Counted from the stretch's first letter, positions 25,526 through 35,254 are shown. The stretch: DNA of 64,000 nt from Natrarchaeobius halalkaliphilus (GCF_003841485.1 NZ_REFY01000001.1:186001-250000); one strand, 5' to 3'. Notes: generated by a model not told the origin, from the sequence alone. A program made the numbers and translations.

Positions 25526-26033
25526 AAACTGATCGCAGGGAAACCTCAAACAGGTTATTTGGTAACTCTATCACTGGGCCAATCAGAAATCATAGTGCTA
25601 ATTGGTCCAGTGCTTTTTGAATGGATTCTCTGGGACCTGTTCGATGACACCCCCTTCCCCATGTGCTGGGAAGTAAGAATCCCCATGGGTAGTCTCACTT
25701 CCCACCTTAGGACGATAACAACGATTGCATCCCTATCTGAAGAGATCATATAACGTTTACATGGCTACTGTATAGCGGTCTCTAGTAAGATTAACAACCA
25801 GTTCTGGACACTATGTCCGAACTCAACTGCTAATTACTCACTTCACACCAACCATGACAAGCGTTCTATGACTTCCACTTACTAATAGCAAAATAGGTTA
25901 CCGGTAGTTGTTCACATCTTCGACATTATACATCTGGAGGGGTATGTAAACGAGGTATTCGGTTCGTTTCTGTATCTTCTCGATCGAACGGTTACTGTTT
26001 GAATCTACGATACACTACGTCATCTTGTAGGCA
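25526..26033. other. Intergenic stretch with several hairpins
   Basis: There is no convincing gene. CACTGGGCCAAT (25572-25583) pairs with ATTGGTCCAGTG (25601-25612) at 11 of 12 positions. TGGGAAGT (25667-25674) pairs with ACTTCCCA (25697-25704) around a CCCATGGG palindrome (25682-25689). Such spacing could mean a small RNA or a degenerate element. The remaining 300 bases show nothing. Confidence 0.4.
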
Positions 26034-27047
26034 CTATCCATCTGGAAGGTACTGTCGGCGTTGTTCGAGTTTTTCTCGAGCAGACCGTTGATCATAATGT
26101 CGCTCCAGTACATCCATGCCAACGTCCATCCGATCACTTACTATGCGTTCAGGGGTATCTGATTGAAGATGATGCGTGATGGATCCCCGACGAACGGGAT
26201 GCGGGCTCAGTGCTGACGGACACTTGTGAGCATACTCCGTCGGACGCGCTTCGCACTCGTCGATATCGCGGTTGTGTGGGCACTTGTTCTCGTATACACA
26301 CGGGCGCGTATACTGGTATGCGATTGTTCGTCCCCGATTACGGCTGAGCCGACTGCGCTTCGTCGCAAATAGCGGAGTTCGATCATGGTCATCGACTACC
26401 CCTGGATGGTTGACCTCGAGCCAGTCGTCCAGTACCAGACAGACACGATCATTCAACGCAACCAGTCGCTCACTTTTCGAGCCGTTCTTGAGAGAGGTTC
26501 CCTCGTCTGGTCTGTGTACTAGAGCCAGGTATTGATCATCGGATCTGTAGTCCTCGACATCGATTCCGGTTGCAGCACCGATTCGAAGCCCAGTGTGCCA
26601 GAGTACTTCGAGCAGCGCGTGCTCGAGTCTTGCATAGCGATATCGCTCGAGATAGTCCAGGACCTTCTGAGCGCGATCTCTGCTGAGTAACTCGTCGCGT
26701 GCGTCGTCAGCTGTGGTCGTCGGCAGGATAATTTTCTCATCGAGTCCTGCTTGCACTGCATCGATACTCACACAGAACCGGAGGAAGACACGTAAGGTCG
26801 CCAGTTGTCCTTTCATGGATGCAGTGGCGAGTTCGTCTTCGTTCCGTCGCTTGACTCGGAATCTGTGGATATCGCGTGCGGAGAACTCGTTCAGGTTGTC
26901 AATCTCCTCGTTTTCACACCACTGTACGAACTGCTTGAGCCGGTAGTCATGTGATTGCAGGGTTGCATCGGCGAGTTCCTGTTGCCGTTCATCGAGGTAC
27001 ATCTGCTTGGCCGTCTCCGGGCCAAGCGGTTCGAGTTCGGTTGTCAT
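26034..27047 (-). CDS. Tyrosine recombinase, zinc-insert class
   Basis: A 337-residue integrase reading leftward. Active-site residues are R155 (WHTGLRIGA), K187 (SLKNGSK), the HxxR of SPHPVRRGS (about 282) and the Tyr of LERHYDQR (about 317). A Cys/His insert (CVYENKCPHNRD...CEARP...HKC) matches that of the recombinase at 16652. The core-binding domain spans about 10-105. It may serve the element that carries the second McrBC system, whose gene begins 495 bases upstream in the opposite direction. Confidence 0.82.
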   Translation of the reverse strand: MTTELEPLGPETAKQMYLDERQQELADATLQSHDYRLKQFVQWCENEEIDNLNEFSARDIHRFRVKRRNEDELATASMKGQLATLRVFLRFCVSIDAVQAGLDEKIILPTTTADDARDELLSRDRAQKVLDYLERYRYARLEHALLEVLWHTGLRIGAATGIDVEDYRSDDQYLALVHRPDEGTSLKNGSKSERLVALNDRVCLVLDDWLEVNHPGVVDDHDRTPLFATKRSRLSRNRGRTIAYQYTRPCVYENKCPHNRDIDECEARPTEYAHKCPSALSPHPVRRGSITHHLQSDTPERIVSDRMDVGMDVLERHYDQRSAREKLEQRRQYLPDG

Positions 27048-27542
27048 GTCGTCTCACTCACGAAGGCAGAAGACAGCAATCTCTGAACAAGCGTGTTAGC
27101 GCTTGTCTGCTCGCCTAACAGCTAGCTGATGGCCCCGAAGATTCTGGATAATCCCCGTCAGGGCCCATCCGAATTCTGGATGAGTGAGATCCAAGGGAAG
27201 ACGTCGGGATATATTTAAACGGCGCGTCGTTCGCCGTTTAGAGTCAGTTCAGATTGTGAACGGGGGTCAACGTTGTCAGGTGGTCGCTAAGAGCCAAAGC
27301 ACAGTCTTGGTGTATAGTTGTTTCGTGCAATCTTGGTAAGTCGAGAGCCAAGTTCGAAACCTGACTTAATAGTCATTTGTTCTCATCCAAGCAGTGACCC
27401 CGTAGATCGGTGAAGATGCGCCGAAACTCGAGAGCGGGCAGTTTATGCGATCTAAGCGTACCTACGATGTCAGAGCTTGGCCAATTGGCGGGCAGAGTCT
27501 TGACAGGATTTATGATGTAATGCTGTCTCGAGTTAGGAAACT
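27048..27542. other. Divergent upstream region with inverted repeat
   Basis: The space lies between the leftward recombinase and the rightward McrB-like gene. TAAACGGCG (27216-27224) and CGCCGTTTA (27232-27240) form a perfect nine-base stem with a seven-base loop, a candidate operator or terminator. From about 27490 on, the sequence is the better-kept copy of the repeat at 2257. ATTCTGGAT is repeated near 27139 and 27173. Confidence 0.45.
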
Positions 27543-30500
27543 ATGACCAACGGCCGCCGGATGTCCACCGATCGATTCTACGGTGGGATCGAGAATCGCT
27601 TGGAGATCCTTTTCGATTTCCTCTCTCTGCTGAACAAGCCCGACGCAGAAGATGGAGGGGTATCTAGTGAAAGGATCGTCAATTGGATTCTCACCAACAC
27701 GAATGCAGAAGAGCAAAGTGCCGTCGAACGCCACCTGAGTTTCATCGAGTCAATCGGTCTAATCGAGAGCGAGGGCGGTCGTTACAAACTCACTCGAATT
27801 GGTAAATGCTATTTGAGGGATCGAGATTCACTAGTTTTATACAACTTCCTACGTACCGGAGTCAAAGGATTTGATACGATCGTCCGCACGTTAGCGATTG
27901 AACCGCGAACCGACGACGAGTTGATGGAGCTGCTGGTCTCCGAGTTCGAGGAGTGCAACATGGGAACATCCGCGGTGGCGAAGCGCCATCGAGAATGGTT
28001 GCAGGCGATCGGATACGTCGAACGGATCGATGATCGAAACCGCCTTACCGATTCGGGGGAAGCAGTAGCGGACCAACTTCGAGGCGTGTCTTCTCTTACC
28101 CTCGAACCCGGCTCGATCTACGAGCGGACAGAGTTACACTCGAGGTACGGGGGGAGCAGACAGAGCGGAATAGCGCCGTCGCGCGACGAACCGGTCGTCT
28201 TCCTTTTCACGGGTGGGTCCGGGGAGGAATACGGCTACCGAGATAAAATTCGGTCTGACGGGACGGCGATCTACACCGGTGAGGGCCAGGTCGGCGACAT
28301 GGAAATGAAACGCGGGAACCGGGTGATACGAGATCACGTCGAGGAGAGGAGAGAGCTCCACCTATTCTCGATGGAGGACGCTGGGGTGCGATACATCGGC
28401 CAGTACCTGTATGTGGGACACTTCTTCGAGGAACTGCCCGATGCAAACGGAGACCCAAGAGAGGCGATTCGGTTCGACCTCTCGCCAGTCGGGGAAGTAG
28501 CCACTCCCGATTCATTCGAGAACGCTCGTAACGAAGACGTGAAAACGCTGGAAGCGGATCCTGATCGAATAGACGATCCCATCGTCTACCAGGTCCCTGT
28601 GAAGACCGGCGACGGCCCGATCCGAAACAATTTCGACCGAACGATCATCGAAGGCGTCGACCGAGACCGGATCGAGGCAGTCTACGACCCGCCGGGTGAC
28701 CACAAAACGCTCCGCATCTGGGGGAATCAGGCAAACGAACCAGCAGAGGAAGGTGACTACCTGCTGTTCGCCGATCGCGACGGACGACATGACGGCGAGT
28801 ACACGAACCTAGCCCGCGTCGCTCATGCGACAGTCCTGGACGATGAGACGGCCACTGCGTTCACGGACGCCGTGAGCTGGGGCGAGGTCACCGACAGGAT
28901 CTTCCCCCACGTCATGTTCCTCGAGCCGGTATACGAGGCTGACTGCGACCGCGCATCCGTCTGGGACACGCTCGGTTACAGCGGATGGCCGAACGACACC
29001 TACAGCGCCATCAACTTCGACCGCCGCGATGGGAACTTTTCTGAGGAGTACGACTCGGTCCAAGCGTTTGTCGAGGAGATCCAGGGACGACAACGGTATC
29101 CAGAACCATCCATACCAGTGTACGACTCGCTCTCGGCGGCCTGTGACGACGTTCGAACGAAACGATCGCGAGACGACAACCGTCTGACCGCCCGCATCGG
29201 CGAGGCGGTCATCGAGGACTGGTCTCGAGCGCTCGAAGGATTCCGGCCGTCCGACGAAGTATCACCGGCGAGAGCAGCGACGTTCGACCAGGTTCGGATG
29301 GTCTACGAGTTCATGGAAGCCGATCTTGAGACCGCGGCCACCGATCTCGGCACAGGGACGCTCCACCCCTTCACGGACGCCCAGACGCTGTTCCTCGCCG
29401 TGGTGCGCAACGCACAGGATGATCTTGGCGTCCCTGGTGGACCGCTCAACCAACCCAGATTGAACAGCATCTTCCACGACAGCTACACCATCGATGAACC
29501 GGACGAGCCAGAACCCCCGACGGAAACCAGTCATCCCGTCGTCGATCACCTCCGAAACGGACAGCCAACCGTCTACAAGTTCACCGCCCCGCCGGAGTAC
29601 TGGCTGTCGTCAGTAGAGTATGGCTCGGTCTCGTTCGAGGATCGACACCGTGATCGGTGGAAGGAGATCGAAGAAGGGGACGTTGCCTTACTCCACTCCC
29701 GTGCAGAACCGTCGATCGACGAGTTCGAAGAACAACGCGCCGGGCTGATCGGTGTCGTTATCCTTGGAACGAAGTTCGAAAAAGCCGATCCTTGGTGGTT
29801 AGACGAACACGAGGCCGACAGGGAGTTTTCGATGATCGCCAGCTTCGACCGGCTGTTTCTCACCAGCGAGATCGACGACATCGACACCAGCCTCGGTATC
29901 GATGAAAAGGACCGGTCGACGATTAACCGTGAACTCAGTGCGCTCGCTGCAAACTGCCTGCCGATCGAGAGAGCCAACGCGATCTGCTCGGACATCGCTG
30001 AGGCCGCGTTCCCCGCGCAGGGGATGTTCGCACGATTCCGCACTGACGACGACGGGGTCGATTACGACCGACCGCGAGCCCTGATCGAGGCGATGGCCAA
30101 CGATCTCTCCGAAGTCGCTACCGTGAACCTCCACAAACCCTTCGAGGGGACCCTCACCGAGCACAAAGACGAGATTCTCGGGGGACTTCACTTCCCTGGA
30201 AATCAGGGCCACGAAATCCTCGAGACCATCGAAACGGCCCTCAACGCGGGCAAACACGTCTTGCTGACGGGACCGCCGGGGACCGGCAAGACCGAAATTG
30301 CCGAACGGGTCTGCGAGTACCTCGCTGATCGACACCCCTACCTCTTCTCAAATTCCGAAATGACCACGGCCACTGCCGACTGGTCGACGTTCGACACTGT
30401 GGGCGGCTACATGCCGACCGAATCCGACGAGACCGACGGTGACCTCTCGTTCACGCCGGGGATCGTGCTCAACCGGCTCAAAAACAACCGAACGGGCGTC

Positions 30501-31184
30501 CAATCGAACGAACTCACCATCATCGACGAACTCAACCGCGCGGATATCGACAAGGCGTTCGGCCAGCTGTTCACGTTGCTCTCGGGGCAGTCGGTCCAAT
30601 TGCCGTACACCGTCGAGGGCGAAGAGGTCGAGCTGACTACCTATGAAGACGTCGACGGATCCGCGGAGCCACACCAGTACGTCGTCTCCAACTCGTGGCG
30701 CATCTTCGCCACGATGAACGCCTACGACAAGACCTCGCTCTACGAGATGAGCTACGCGTTCATGCGCCGGTTCGCGTTCGTTCGCGTGCCGGCGCCGGAG
30801 TTCCCTGAGGGCGATTCACAAGAGGAGACGCTCGAAGTCGAACGGACCGTGAAAGACTACGCCGACGAATGGGGACTCTCCCCCGATCGGAATGAGCGGA
30901 TGGCAATCGGCAACGTCTGGCGAAAAGCCAATCACGCCGTCGACGAGCGCGCCATCGGGCCGGCGATCATTGAGGACGTCCTTCGGTACGTTACCCACCA
31001 CGAAGACGAGATAGATCGTCCGCTCACAAAGGCCGTTATCAGTTACATCCTACCGCAGTTGGAAGGCGTCCCGAGGCGGGATACGATCGTTCGAAAGATC
31101 GCCGACGTCGACGAAATCGAGCGAGACTGCCTCGAACGAGCCGCCCAGGAGATGCTCCAGATTCAGCTCAGCCAGAATGAATAG
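27543..31184 (+). CDS. Large McrB-like AAA+ protein with SRA-like and EVE-like domains (system 2)
   Basis: A 1213-residue protein. Two winged-helix-like segments (about 1-175) come first. Next is a segment with GIAPSRDEPVVFLFTG, YTGEGQVGDM and GNRVIRDH (about 200-310), which resembles the SRA-like domain of ScoMcrA. Two beta-rich EVE-like regions follow (about 345-510 and 670-790). The AAA+ motor has Walker A GPPGTGKT (about 909-916), Walker B TIIDELNRAD (about 990) and MNAYD (about 1055), the McrB MNxxD signature. The several reader domains suggest recognition of modified DNA. It overlaps the McrC-like gene by eight bases. The domain names come from remembered motifs. Confidence 0.82.
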   Translation: MTNGRRMSTDRFYGGIENRLEILFDFLSLLNKPDAEDGGVSSERIVNWILTNTNAEEQSAVERHLSFIESIGLIESEGGRYKLTRIGKCYLRDRDSLVLYNFLRTGVKGFDTIVRTLAIEPRTDDELMELLVSEFEECNMGTSAVAKRHREWLQAIGYVERIDDRNRLTDSGEAVADQLRGVSSLTLEPGSIYERTELHSRYGGSRQSGIAPSRDEPVVFLFTGGSGEEYGYRDKIRSDGTAIYTGEGQVGDMEMKRGNRVIRDHVEERRELHLFSMEDAGVRYIGQYLYVGHFFEELPDANGDPREAIRFDLSPVGEVATPDSFENARNEDVKTLEADPDRIDDPIVYQVPVKTGDGPIRNNFDRTIIEGVDRDRIEAVYDPPGDHKTLRIWGNQANEPAEEGDYLLFADRDGRHDGEYTNLARVAHATVLDDETATAFTDAVSWGEVTDRIFPHVMFLEPVYEADCDRASVWDTLGYSGWPNDTYSAINFDRRDGNFSEEYDSVQAFVEEIQGRQRYPEPSIPVYDSLSAACDDVRTKRSRDDNRLTARIGEAVIEDWSRALEGFRPSDEVSPARAATFDQVRMVYEFMEADLETAATDLGTGTLHPFTDAQTLFLAVVRNAQDDLGVPGGPLNQPRLNSIFHDSYTIDEPDEPEPPTETSHPVVDHLRNGQPTVYKFTAPPEYWLSSVEYGSVSFEDRHRDRWKEIEEGDVALLHSRAEPSIDEFEEQRAGLIGVVILGTKFEKADPWWLDEHEADREFSMIASFDRLFLTSEIDDIDTSLGIDEKDRSTINRELSALAANCLPIERANAICSDIAEAAFPAQGMFARFRTDDDGVDYDRPRALIEAMANDLSEVATVNLHKPFEGTLTEHKDEILGGLHFPGNQGHEILETIETALNAGKHVLLTGPPGTGKTEIAERVCEYLADRHPYLFSNSEMTTATADWSTFDTVGGYMPTESDETDGDLSFTPGIVLNRLKNNRTGVQSNELTIIDELNRADIDKAFGQLFTLLSGQSVQLPYTVEGEEVELTTYEDVDGSAEPHQYVVSNSWRIFATMNAYDKTSLYEMSYAFMRRFAFVRVPAPEFPEGDSQEETLEVERTVKDYADEWGLSPDRNERMAIGNVWRKANHAVDERAIGPAIIEDVLRYVTHHEDEIDRPLTKAVISYILPQLEGVPRRDTIVRKIADVDEIERDCLERAAQEMLQIQLSQNE

Positions 31185-32580
31185 AGACGAACTCCTCGCA
31201 GAACTCACTGAGGACATCCTGACCTACGCGATGCACGGGTCGTTCCCTCAAGGCGAGGTCGCCAAATCGATCAAGCCGAAGACCCTCGACGAGCGCTTCG
31301 AAGAGTACGAACTCCTGCTTGATCTCCACTTTGTACTCCAGCAAGAGGTCGTCGACTTCGTCGAGGCGCTTCCGGAACGCCTCCGGAGCATCCGCACGGA
31401 AACCAGAAACGTCTCGCGGACCCGGCGCGGCACCGTCGACGGCCGGATCAACTGGGGAGCCACCGTCAAGCAGCGCTACTCGGAGCACCCGCGGGACCGA
31501 TCCATCTTCGTCTGCGACAACCGATCGGAGAACTACGACATACCGGAGAACCTCGTCCTCAAGAAGCTCGTCTCGGTGATCCACCGGACCACTCGCGAGG
31601 CGGAGGAGTACCTGCGACAGGACTACGACTGGGTGACCGACACGTGGAAGGAAAACGGCGAGTTGATCGACGATCTCCAGCGCGTCGTCGAGCGGAACGT
31701 CCATATTCGGCGGATCCGCAAGCCGGACGCCTACGAGCCGACCGAGCGAATGCTGACCACAGCGGCCAACTCGCGACACGAGATCTACCAGGACGCCGCG
31801 AAACTCCTCCGGACACGTCGACGCCTTTTCCGCGGTGAATCGGACGCGATCCGGCGACTCCTCGACGAGACAGCCATCGCCCCGGACGATACGGAGACGC
31901 TTTTCGAACTCTTCGTCCTCTTTCGCTTCGTCGCGACGCTCGAGGATCTCCGGAAGACCCGACCAAACTTCCAGACCATCCGCTCCGGTCGGCAGGAAGT
32001 CGCCCGCTTCGAGGGGGAAACGGAGCTCGTCCTGTATCACGACACCGCCGGCGGCGACCAGGGTCTCAATTTCGTCGCTGTTCCGGACGAGGACAAAGAC
32101 GAAAAAGCCCTCTCTCGCACGGAACAAGTGCAACTTGTCGCCCAGGAGGTCGCGGAGAACTACTTCGGGAAGAAGTACCGGAACACCACTGGCCGCCCCG
32201 ACGTGATCGTCCTCGAGATCATCGCCGGGGACGATGACCGCGAGTACCTCATCACCGAGGTCAAAAACAGCACTCGCGAGAAGACGATCCGGCAGGGAAT
32301 CAAAGAGACGCTCGAGTACATCGCTTTCCTGCGCGTCAACGAAGAATTCGTCTTCGGATCTAGGGAGGACGCCGACGTCAGGGATGTTGATGTGGCTGAC
32401 ATCGATGAAAGCTACTTCGGCGACGGTTGGAACGGCATGCTGGTCGTCCAGGACCTGGATCGCGAGACATCGTCGCTCGACGAGCAAGGGGACAACGAGA
32501 TTGTCATCTTGCAGGCTTCGGAGTTGCGAGACAACTTGGAGCCGGTGCTCCTGCAGGCGGTCGATGGACTCAACGAGTGA
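31177..32580 (+). CDS. McrC-like nuclease partner (system 2)
   Basis: A 467-residue protein that starts inside the end of the McrB-like gene. A long helical N-terminus includes NYDIPENLVLKKLVSVIHR, seen in DUF2357/McrC-type partners. The C-terminal nuclease is of the PD-(D/E)XK kind: the Asp of GRPDVIVLEI (about 348), then LITEVKNST (about 367) with the ExK pair. It should be the cutting subunit. Its GC content is closer to the chromosome than that of system 1. Its stop lies only seven bases from the end of the convergent HEPN gene. Confidence 0.78.
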   Translation: MNRDELLAELTEDILTYAMHGSFPQGEVAKSIKPKTLDERFEEYELLLDLHFVLQQEVVDFVEALPERLRSIRTETRNVSRTRRGTVDGRINWGATVKQRYSEHPRDRSIFVCDNRSENYDIPENLVLKKLVSVIHRTTREAEEYLRQDYDWVTDTWKENGELIDDLQRVVERNVHIRRIRKPDAYEPTERMLTTAANSRHEIYQDAAKLLRTRRRLFRGESDAIRRLLDETAIAPDDTETLFELFVLFRFVATLEDLRKTRPNFQTIRSGRQEVARFEGETELVLYHDTAGGDQGLNFVAVPDEDKDEKALSRTEQVQLVAQEVAENYFGKKYRNTTGRPDVIVLEIIAGDDDREYLITEVKNSTREKTIRQGIKETLEYIAFLRVNEEFVFGSREDADVRDVDVADIDESYFGDGWNGMLVVQDLDRETSSLDEQGDNEIVILQASELRDNLEPVLLQAVDGLNE

Positions 32581-32587
32581 CGGCCCA

Positions 32588-32953
32588 TCAGGTAATGAAA
32601 TCGTGGAGCGCGGTCTCCTCGAGCCGGTCGGCCACGTCCCGCGAGAAGAGGCCGGCCCTGACCCCCAGGTCGTACACCTCCGTGTGGCGCTGACCGGCGA
32701 CGTCGTAGCCCTTCTCCTCGACGTAGAACTGAATCGAGCGTTCGATCGCGACGAACGAACTCTCGATGATGACCGTGAAGTGGCCGTTCCGATCGAGGAG
32801 GAAACCGGCGGCGTGAAGGAGGCGACACGCCTTCCGCAACTGGAGGACGGCCGGATCGGAGACGTGCTCGAGTCCGACCTCCGGATTCTCGGGTTTTCGC
32901 TGAAACGCGTCCTCCGCGTCCGCGAGCGCCGCCTCGAGTTCCTTCGAGGTCAT
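32588..32953 (-). CDS. HEPN-domain protein, probably C-terminally truncated
   Basis: A 121-residue partner of the nucleotidyltransferase upstream; the start overlaps that gene's stop by ATGA. The helices (AVLQLRKACRLLHAAGFLLDR, SSFVAIERSIQFYVEEKGYD, RHTEVYDLGVRAGLF) match haloarchaeal MNT-associated HEPN proteins. Those usually run about 30 residues further and carry an R...Y/H RNase motif there. Here the protein stops at ADRLEETALHDFIT, just where that part should begin and right beside the end of the McrC-like gene. The truncation may mark a recombination joint. It is probably inactive as an RNase. Confidence 0.65.
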   Translation of the reverse strand: MTSKELEAALADAEDAFQRKPENPEVGLEHVSDPAVLQLRKACRLLHAAGFLLDRNGHFTVIIESSFVAIERSIQFYVEEKGYDVAGQRHTEVYDLGVRAGLFSRDVADRLEETALHDFIT

Positions 32954-33606
32954 TCGCCCACCTCGAAGACGTCTCGCTTCACCCGCCGGAACGTCTCGCT
33001 CTCGACAAGGGGAATCCCCTCCTGCAAGATCGGCCGCAAATCTTCGCCGCGCTTGCGGGCGCTCTCGGGCGACTCGACGAAGACCTCGAACTCGTATCGA
33101 TCGCCGTCAATCGGTTCGTCCTCCAAGTCTCGAACGACGTCCGAGACGGTTCGTCGCGCCGAAACCGGATCCTCGTCCTCGTCGACGAGGACGAAGACGT
33201 CGACGTCGCTCGCGCGGTCCGCCTCGCCGCGCGCCACGCTGCCGAAGCAGAGGATTCCAGCGATCGAGGGCACTTCGTCGTCGACTCGTTCGACGAATCG
33301 TCCGAGCGGCTCACGAAACTCCGCCTGAGGGATTTCGAGAAGCGGGTCGTCGGAGTCGAGAAGCCGGCGTTCGTCGATCCGGTAGAGGGTCCGATTCCCG
33401 ACGTCGCGCCTGACGATGAGTCCCATCGCCTCAAGGAGCGCGAGGGCCTTCGAGACGCTGGGACCGCCGTAGCCGGTCAGTTGCTGGAGATCTCGGTTCG
33501 AGAACTCCTCGGTCGGGTTGCGAGCGAGTATCTCGAGGGCTTCGTCCATCGCCGCGTACCGAAAGACCTGCTCGTCCGGGAGCGGGAGTCGTACTTCGAC
33601 GGCCAT
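32950..33606 (-). CDS. Winged-helix plus minimal nucleotidyltransferase (MNT) antitoxin
   Basis: A 218-residue protein. An N-terminal winged helix (residues 20-80, FSNRDLQQLTGYGGPSVSKALALLEAMGL) is fused to an MNT domain with G122-S-VARG and SDVDVFV (D134, D136). In MNT/HEPN systems this enzyme neutralises the HEPN toxin by nucleotidylating it. The motifs are intact although the HEPN partner looks cut short. The fused HTH suggests self-regulation. Confidence 0.82.
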   Translation of the reverse strand: MAVEVRLPLPDEQVFRYAAMDEALEILARNPTEEFSNRDLQQLTGYGGPSVSKALALLEAMGLIVRRDVGNRTLYRIDERRLLDSDDPLLEIPQAEFREPLGRFVERVDDEVPSIAGILCFGSVARGEADRASDVDVFVLVDEDEDPVSARRTVSDVVRDLEDEPIDGDRYEFEVFVESPESARKRGEDLRPILQEGIPLVESETFRRVKRDVFEVGE

Positions 33607-33747
33607 ACGTTACATCTCTTGTAACGCGTTATACTGTATATGTCTGCCGATCGACTGAAGGATTTCAATCCGCCTCGGCGCGAACTTCCAAACGGCCAAG
33701 CGATTCCGTTCGGTTACGACAAAGACGCCGACGTTCGAGACAGGTAG

Positions 33748-33968
33748 GTGAGTGCCGAGCTCAACGTCCTGAAAGGACTCGGTCACCTGGACATGGTGGA
33801 CGTGTTTTCGATACGTACACGAGTGCGGGGGAATTAAAGGATACGAGCTGGAAATCGAAACGGTTCGACCACGTCTTCACTTCGTCGTCGCTCCGTCCGA
33901 TCCGGTGCTATTGCGAGTCGGTCGATTGTAGCGACCACGCGCCGATCATCGCCGAACTCGAGGTCTGA
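33748..33968 (+). pseudogene. Decayed end of an endonuclease/exonuclease/phosphatase (EEP) family gene
   Basis: Read across frameshifts, the pieces are AELNVLKGLGHLDMVDVF, YVHECGG, then RFDHVFTSSSL and SDHAPIIAELEV with a TGA at 33966-33968. The RFDHVF...SDHAPI order is the C-terminal signature of EEP phosphoesterases. A TAA at 33834-33836 and frame changes show it is dead. It lies between the island edge and the core. Confidence 0.65.
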
Positions 33969-34306
33969 GGTCGATCGACGCGTCGGTCCAGAATCGGTTT
34001 ACTCGCTCCCGCTTGAGACGGGATGCGAATGGGAATCGGTTCGCGTTCCCTGTGCCGAGATCGTGGTCGTTAGATGTTGCCCAGATACGTCCTGCACTGC
34101 CGTGACGCTCACCAACAGTGGGGAATTGCCATCAGCCGCCATCCGTGAAATCGAATCCTGGCCGAACCGTATTCGGCTGATAGTCGGGGAACGAATCACT
34201 CGAAACGCCCCTTTTTTGTTTCGGGGTGTTTGAATCGGAGCCGAACCATACCAGTCGGCATGAGTTCACGTTTTGGGAACCACCGATCGGTACGTCACCG
34301 TCCCGA
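33969..34306. other. Intergenic stretch
   Basis: About 340 bases after the EEP remnant. Short frames exist but none reads like a protein family. I see nothing else in it. Confidence 0.4.
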
Positions 34307-35254
34307 CTAGATGTCCGTGCTCGCTTTCAATTCGGCGCGGTCGACCTCGAGCAGGCCGTAGAGATACCCGAATCCGACCGCGGCGGTGAAGACGAAGATT
34401 GCGATGAGCTGTTTCGCTTTCGGGACCGACGGCCGTCGGAACAGCTCCGAGAGTCGGTCGGGGACGAACTGTACCATGAGCTGTTTTAGGTAGTCGTTCT
34501 TGTCCCCCGACGCCTCGGGCAACAGGACGTCCATGATCCGTTTCGAGTAACCCTGCCAGAACGACCGAAAGACGAGCCATCGGAACTCACCGCGGTAGTC
34601 GAACAGTTTGTGGTTGACGACCGCGTCGGTGTTGTAAATCACGCCCTTTCCGTACCGGTTTGCCATCCGGATACAGACCGGCGCTTCGTGGGCCTGAACG
34701 TGGCGATCACCTTTCCGGCCCGTGTTCTCGTCGTAGCCGCCGACGTTCAAGAAGACGTTCCGTCGAAACGAAATGTTCGATCCGTACGTGTTGCGAAGCT
34801 CCTCCATGTGCTCGCCCATGCCGCGTTCGTCACAGCCGACGAGCCAGTAGAACTCCGCGGGGAAGAAGTCGGGCTTTTCGGTGATCCAGTCGGGTTTCGC
34901 GTGGCCGCCGACTGCGATCGCGTCGGTTTCGTCGTAGACGCGAGCCAGTTCCTCGATCCAGTCGGCCTCCGCAACGGCGTCGTCGTCGATGAACGCCACG
35001 ACCTCGCCGGTCGCGATCTCCGCTCCGCGGGTCCGACTGTAGGAGATTCCCTGGTTATCGTCGTTACAGTGGAGAACGACGCCCGCGCTGTCCCCGTAGT
35101 CCGCCCGAACGCGATCGAAGACGTCGTCGTTGCCGTCGACGACGACGACGACCTCGAGCGGATCGTACGTCTGTGCGAGAACGCTGTCGACACAGTCGGA
35201 GAAGACGTCGTAGCGGTCCATCGCGTACGTACAGATGACGACGGAGACCTTCAT
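34307..35254 (-). CDS. aglG: Family 2 glycosyltransferase, AglG-like
   Basis: A 315-residue enzyme. The GT-A fold begins MKVSVVICTYAMDRYDVF, with VVVDG near 38 and the metal-binding AFIDDDAVAEADW (about 88-100). A C-terminal membrane segment lies at about 280-303 (KAKQLIAIFVFTAAVGFGYLYGLL). The length and single C-terminal anchor match AglG, which adds a glucuronic acid to the dolichol-phosphate-linked N-glycan of the S-layer on the cytoplasmic face. No other agl genes are adjacent, so the exact sugar is uncertain. Confidence 0.75.
   Translation of the reverse strand: MKVSVVICTYAMDRYDVFSDCVDSVLAQTYDPLEVVVVVDGNDDVFDRVRADYGDSAGVVLHCNDDNQGISYSRTRGAEIATGEVVAFIDDDAVAEADWIEELARVYDETDAIAVGGHAKPDWITEKPDFFPAEFYWLVGCDERGMGEHMEELRNTYGSNISFRRNVFLNVGGYDENTGRKGDRHVQAHEAPVCIRMANRYGKGVIYNTDAVVNHKLFDYRGEFRWLVFRSFWQGYSKRIMDVLLPEASGDKNDYLKQLMVQFVPDRLSELFRRPSVPKAKQLIAIFVFTAAVGFGYLYGLLEVDRAELKASTDI

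Noticed and set aside
31168-32487. Long minus-strand open frame (439 residues) opposite the McrC-like gene
   Set aside because: It mirrors a well-supported gene on the plus strand; such shadows are common at this GC content and the translation shows no family motifs.
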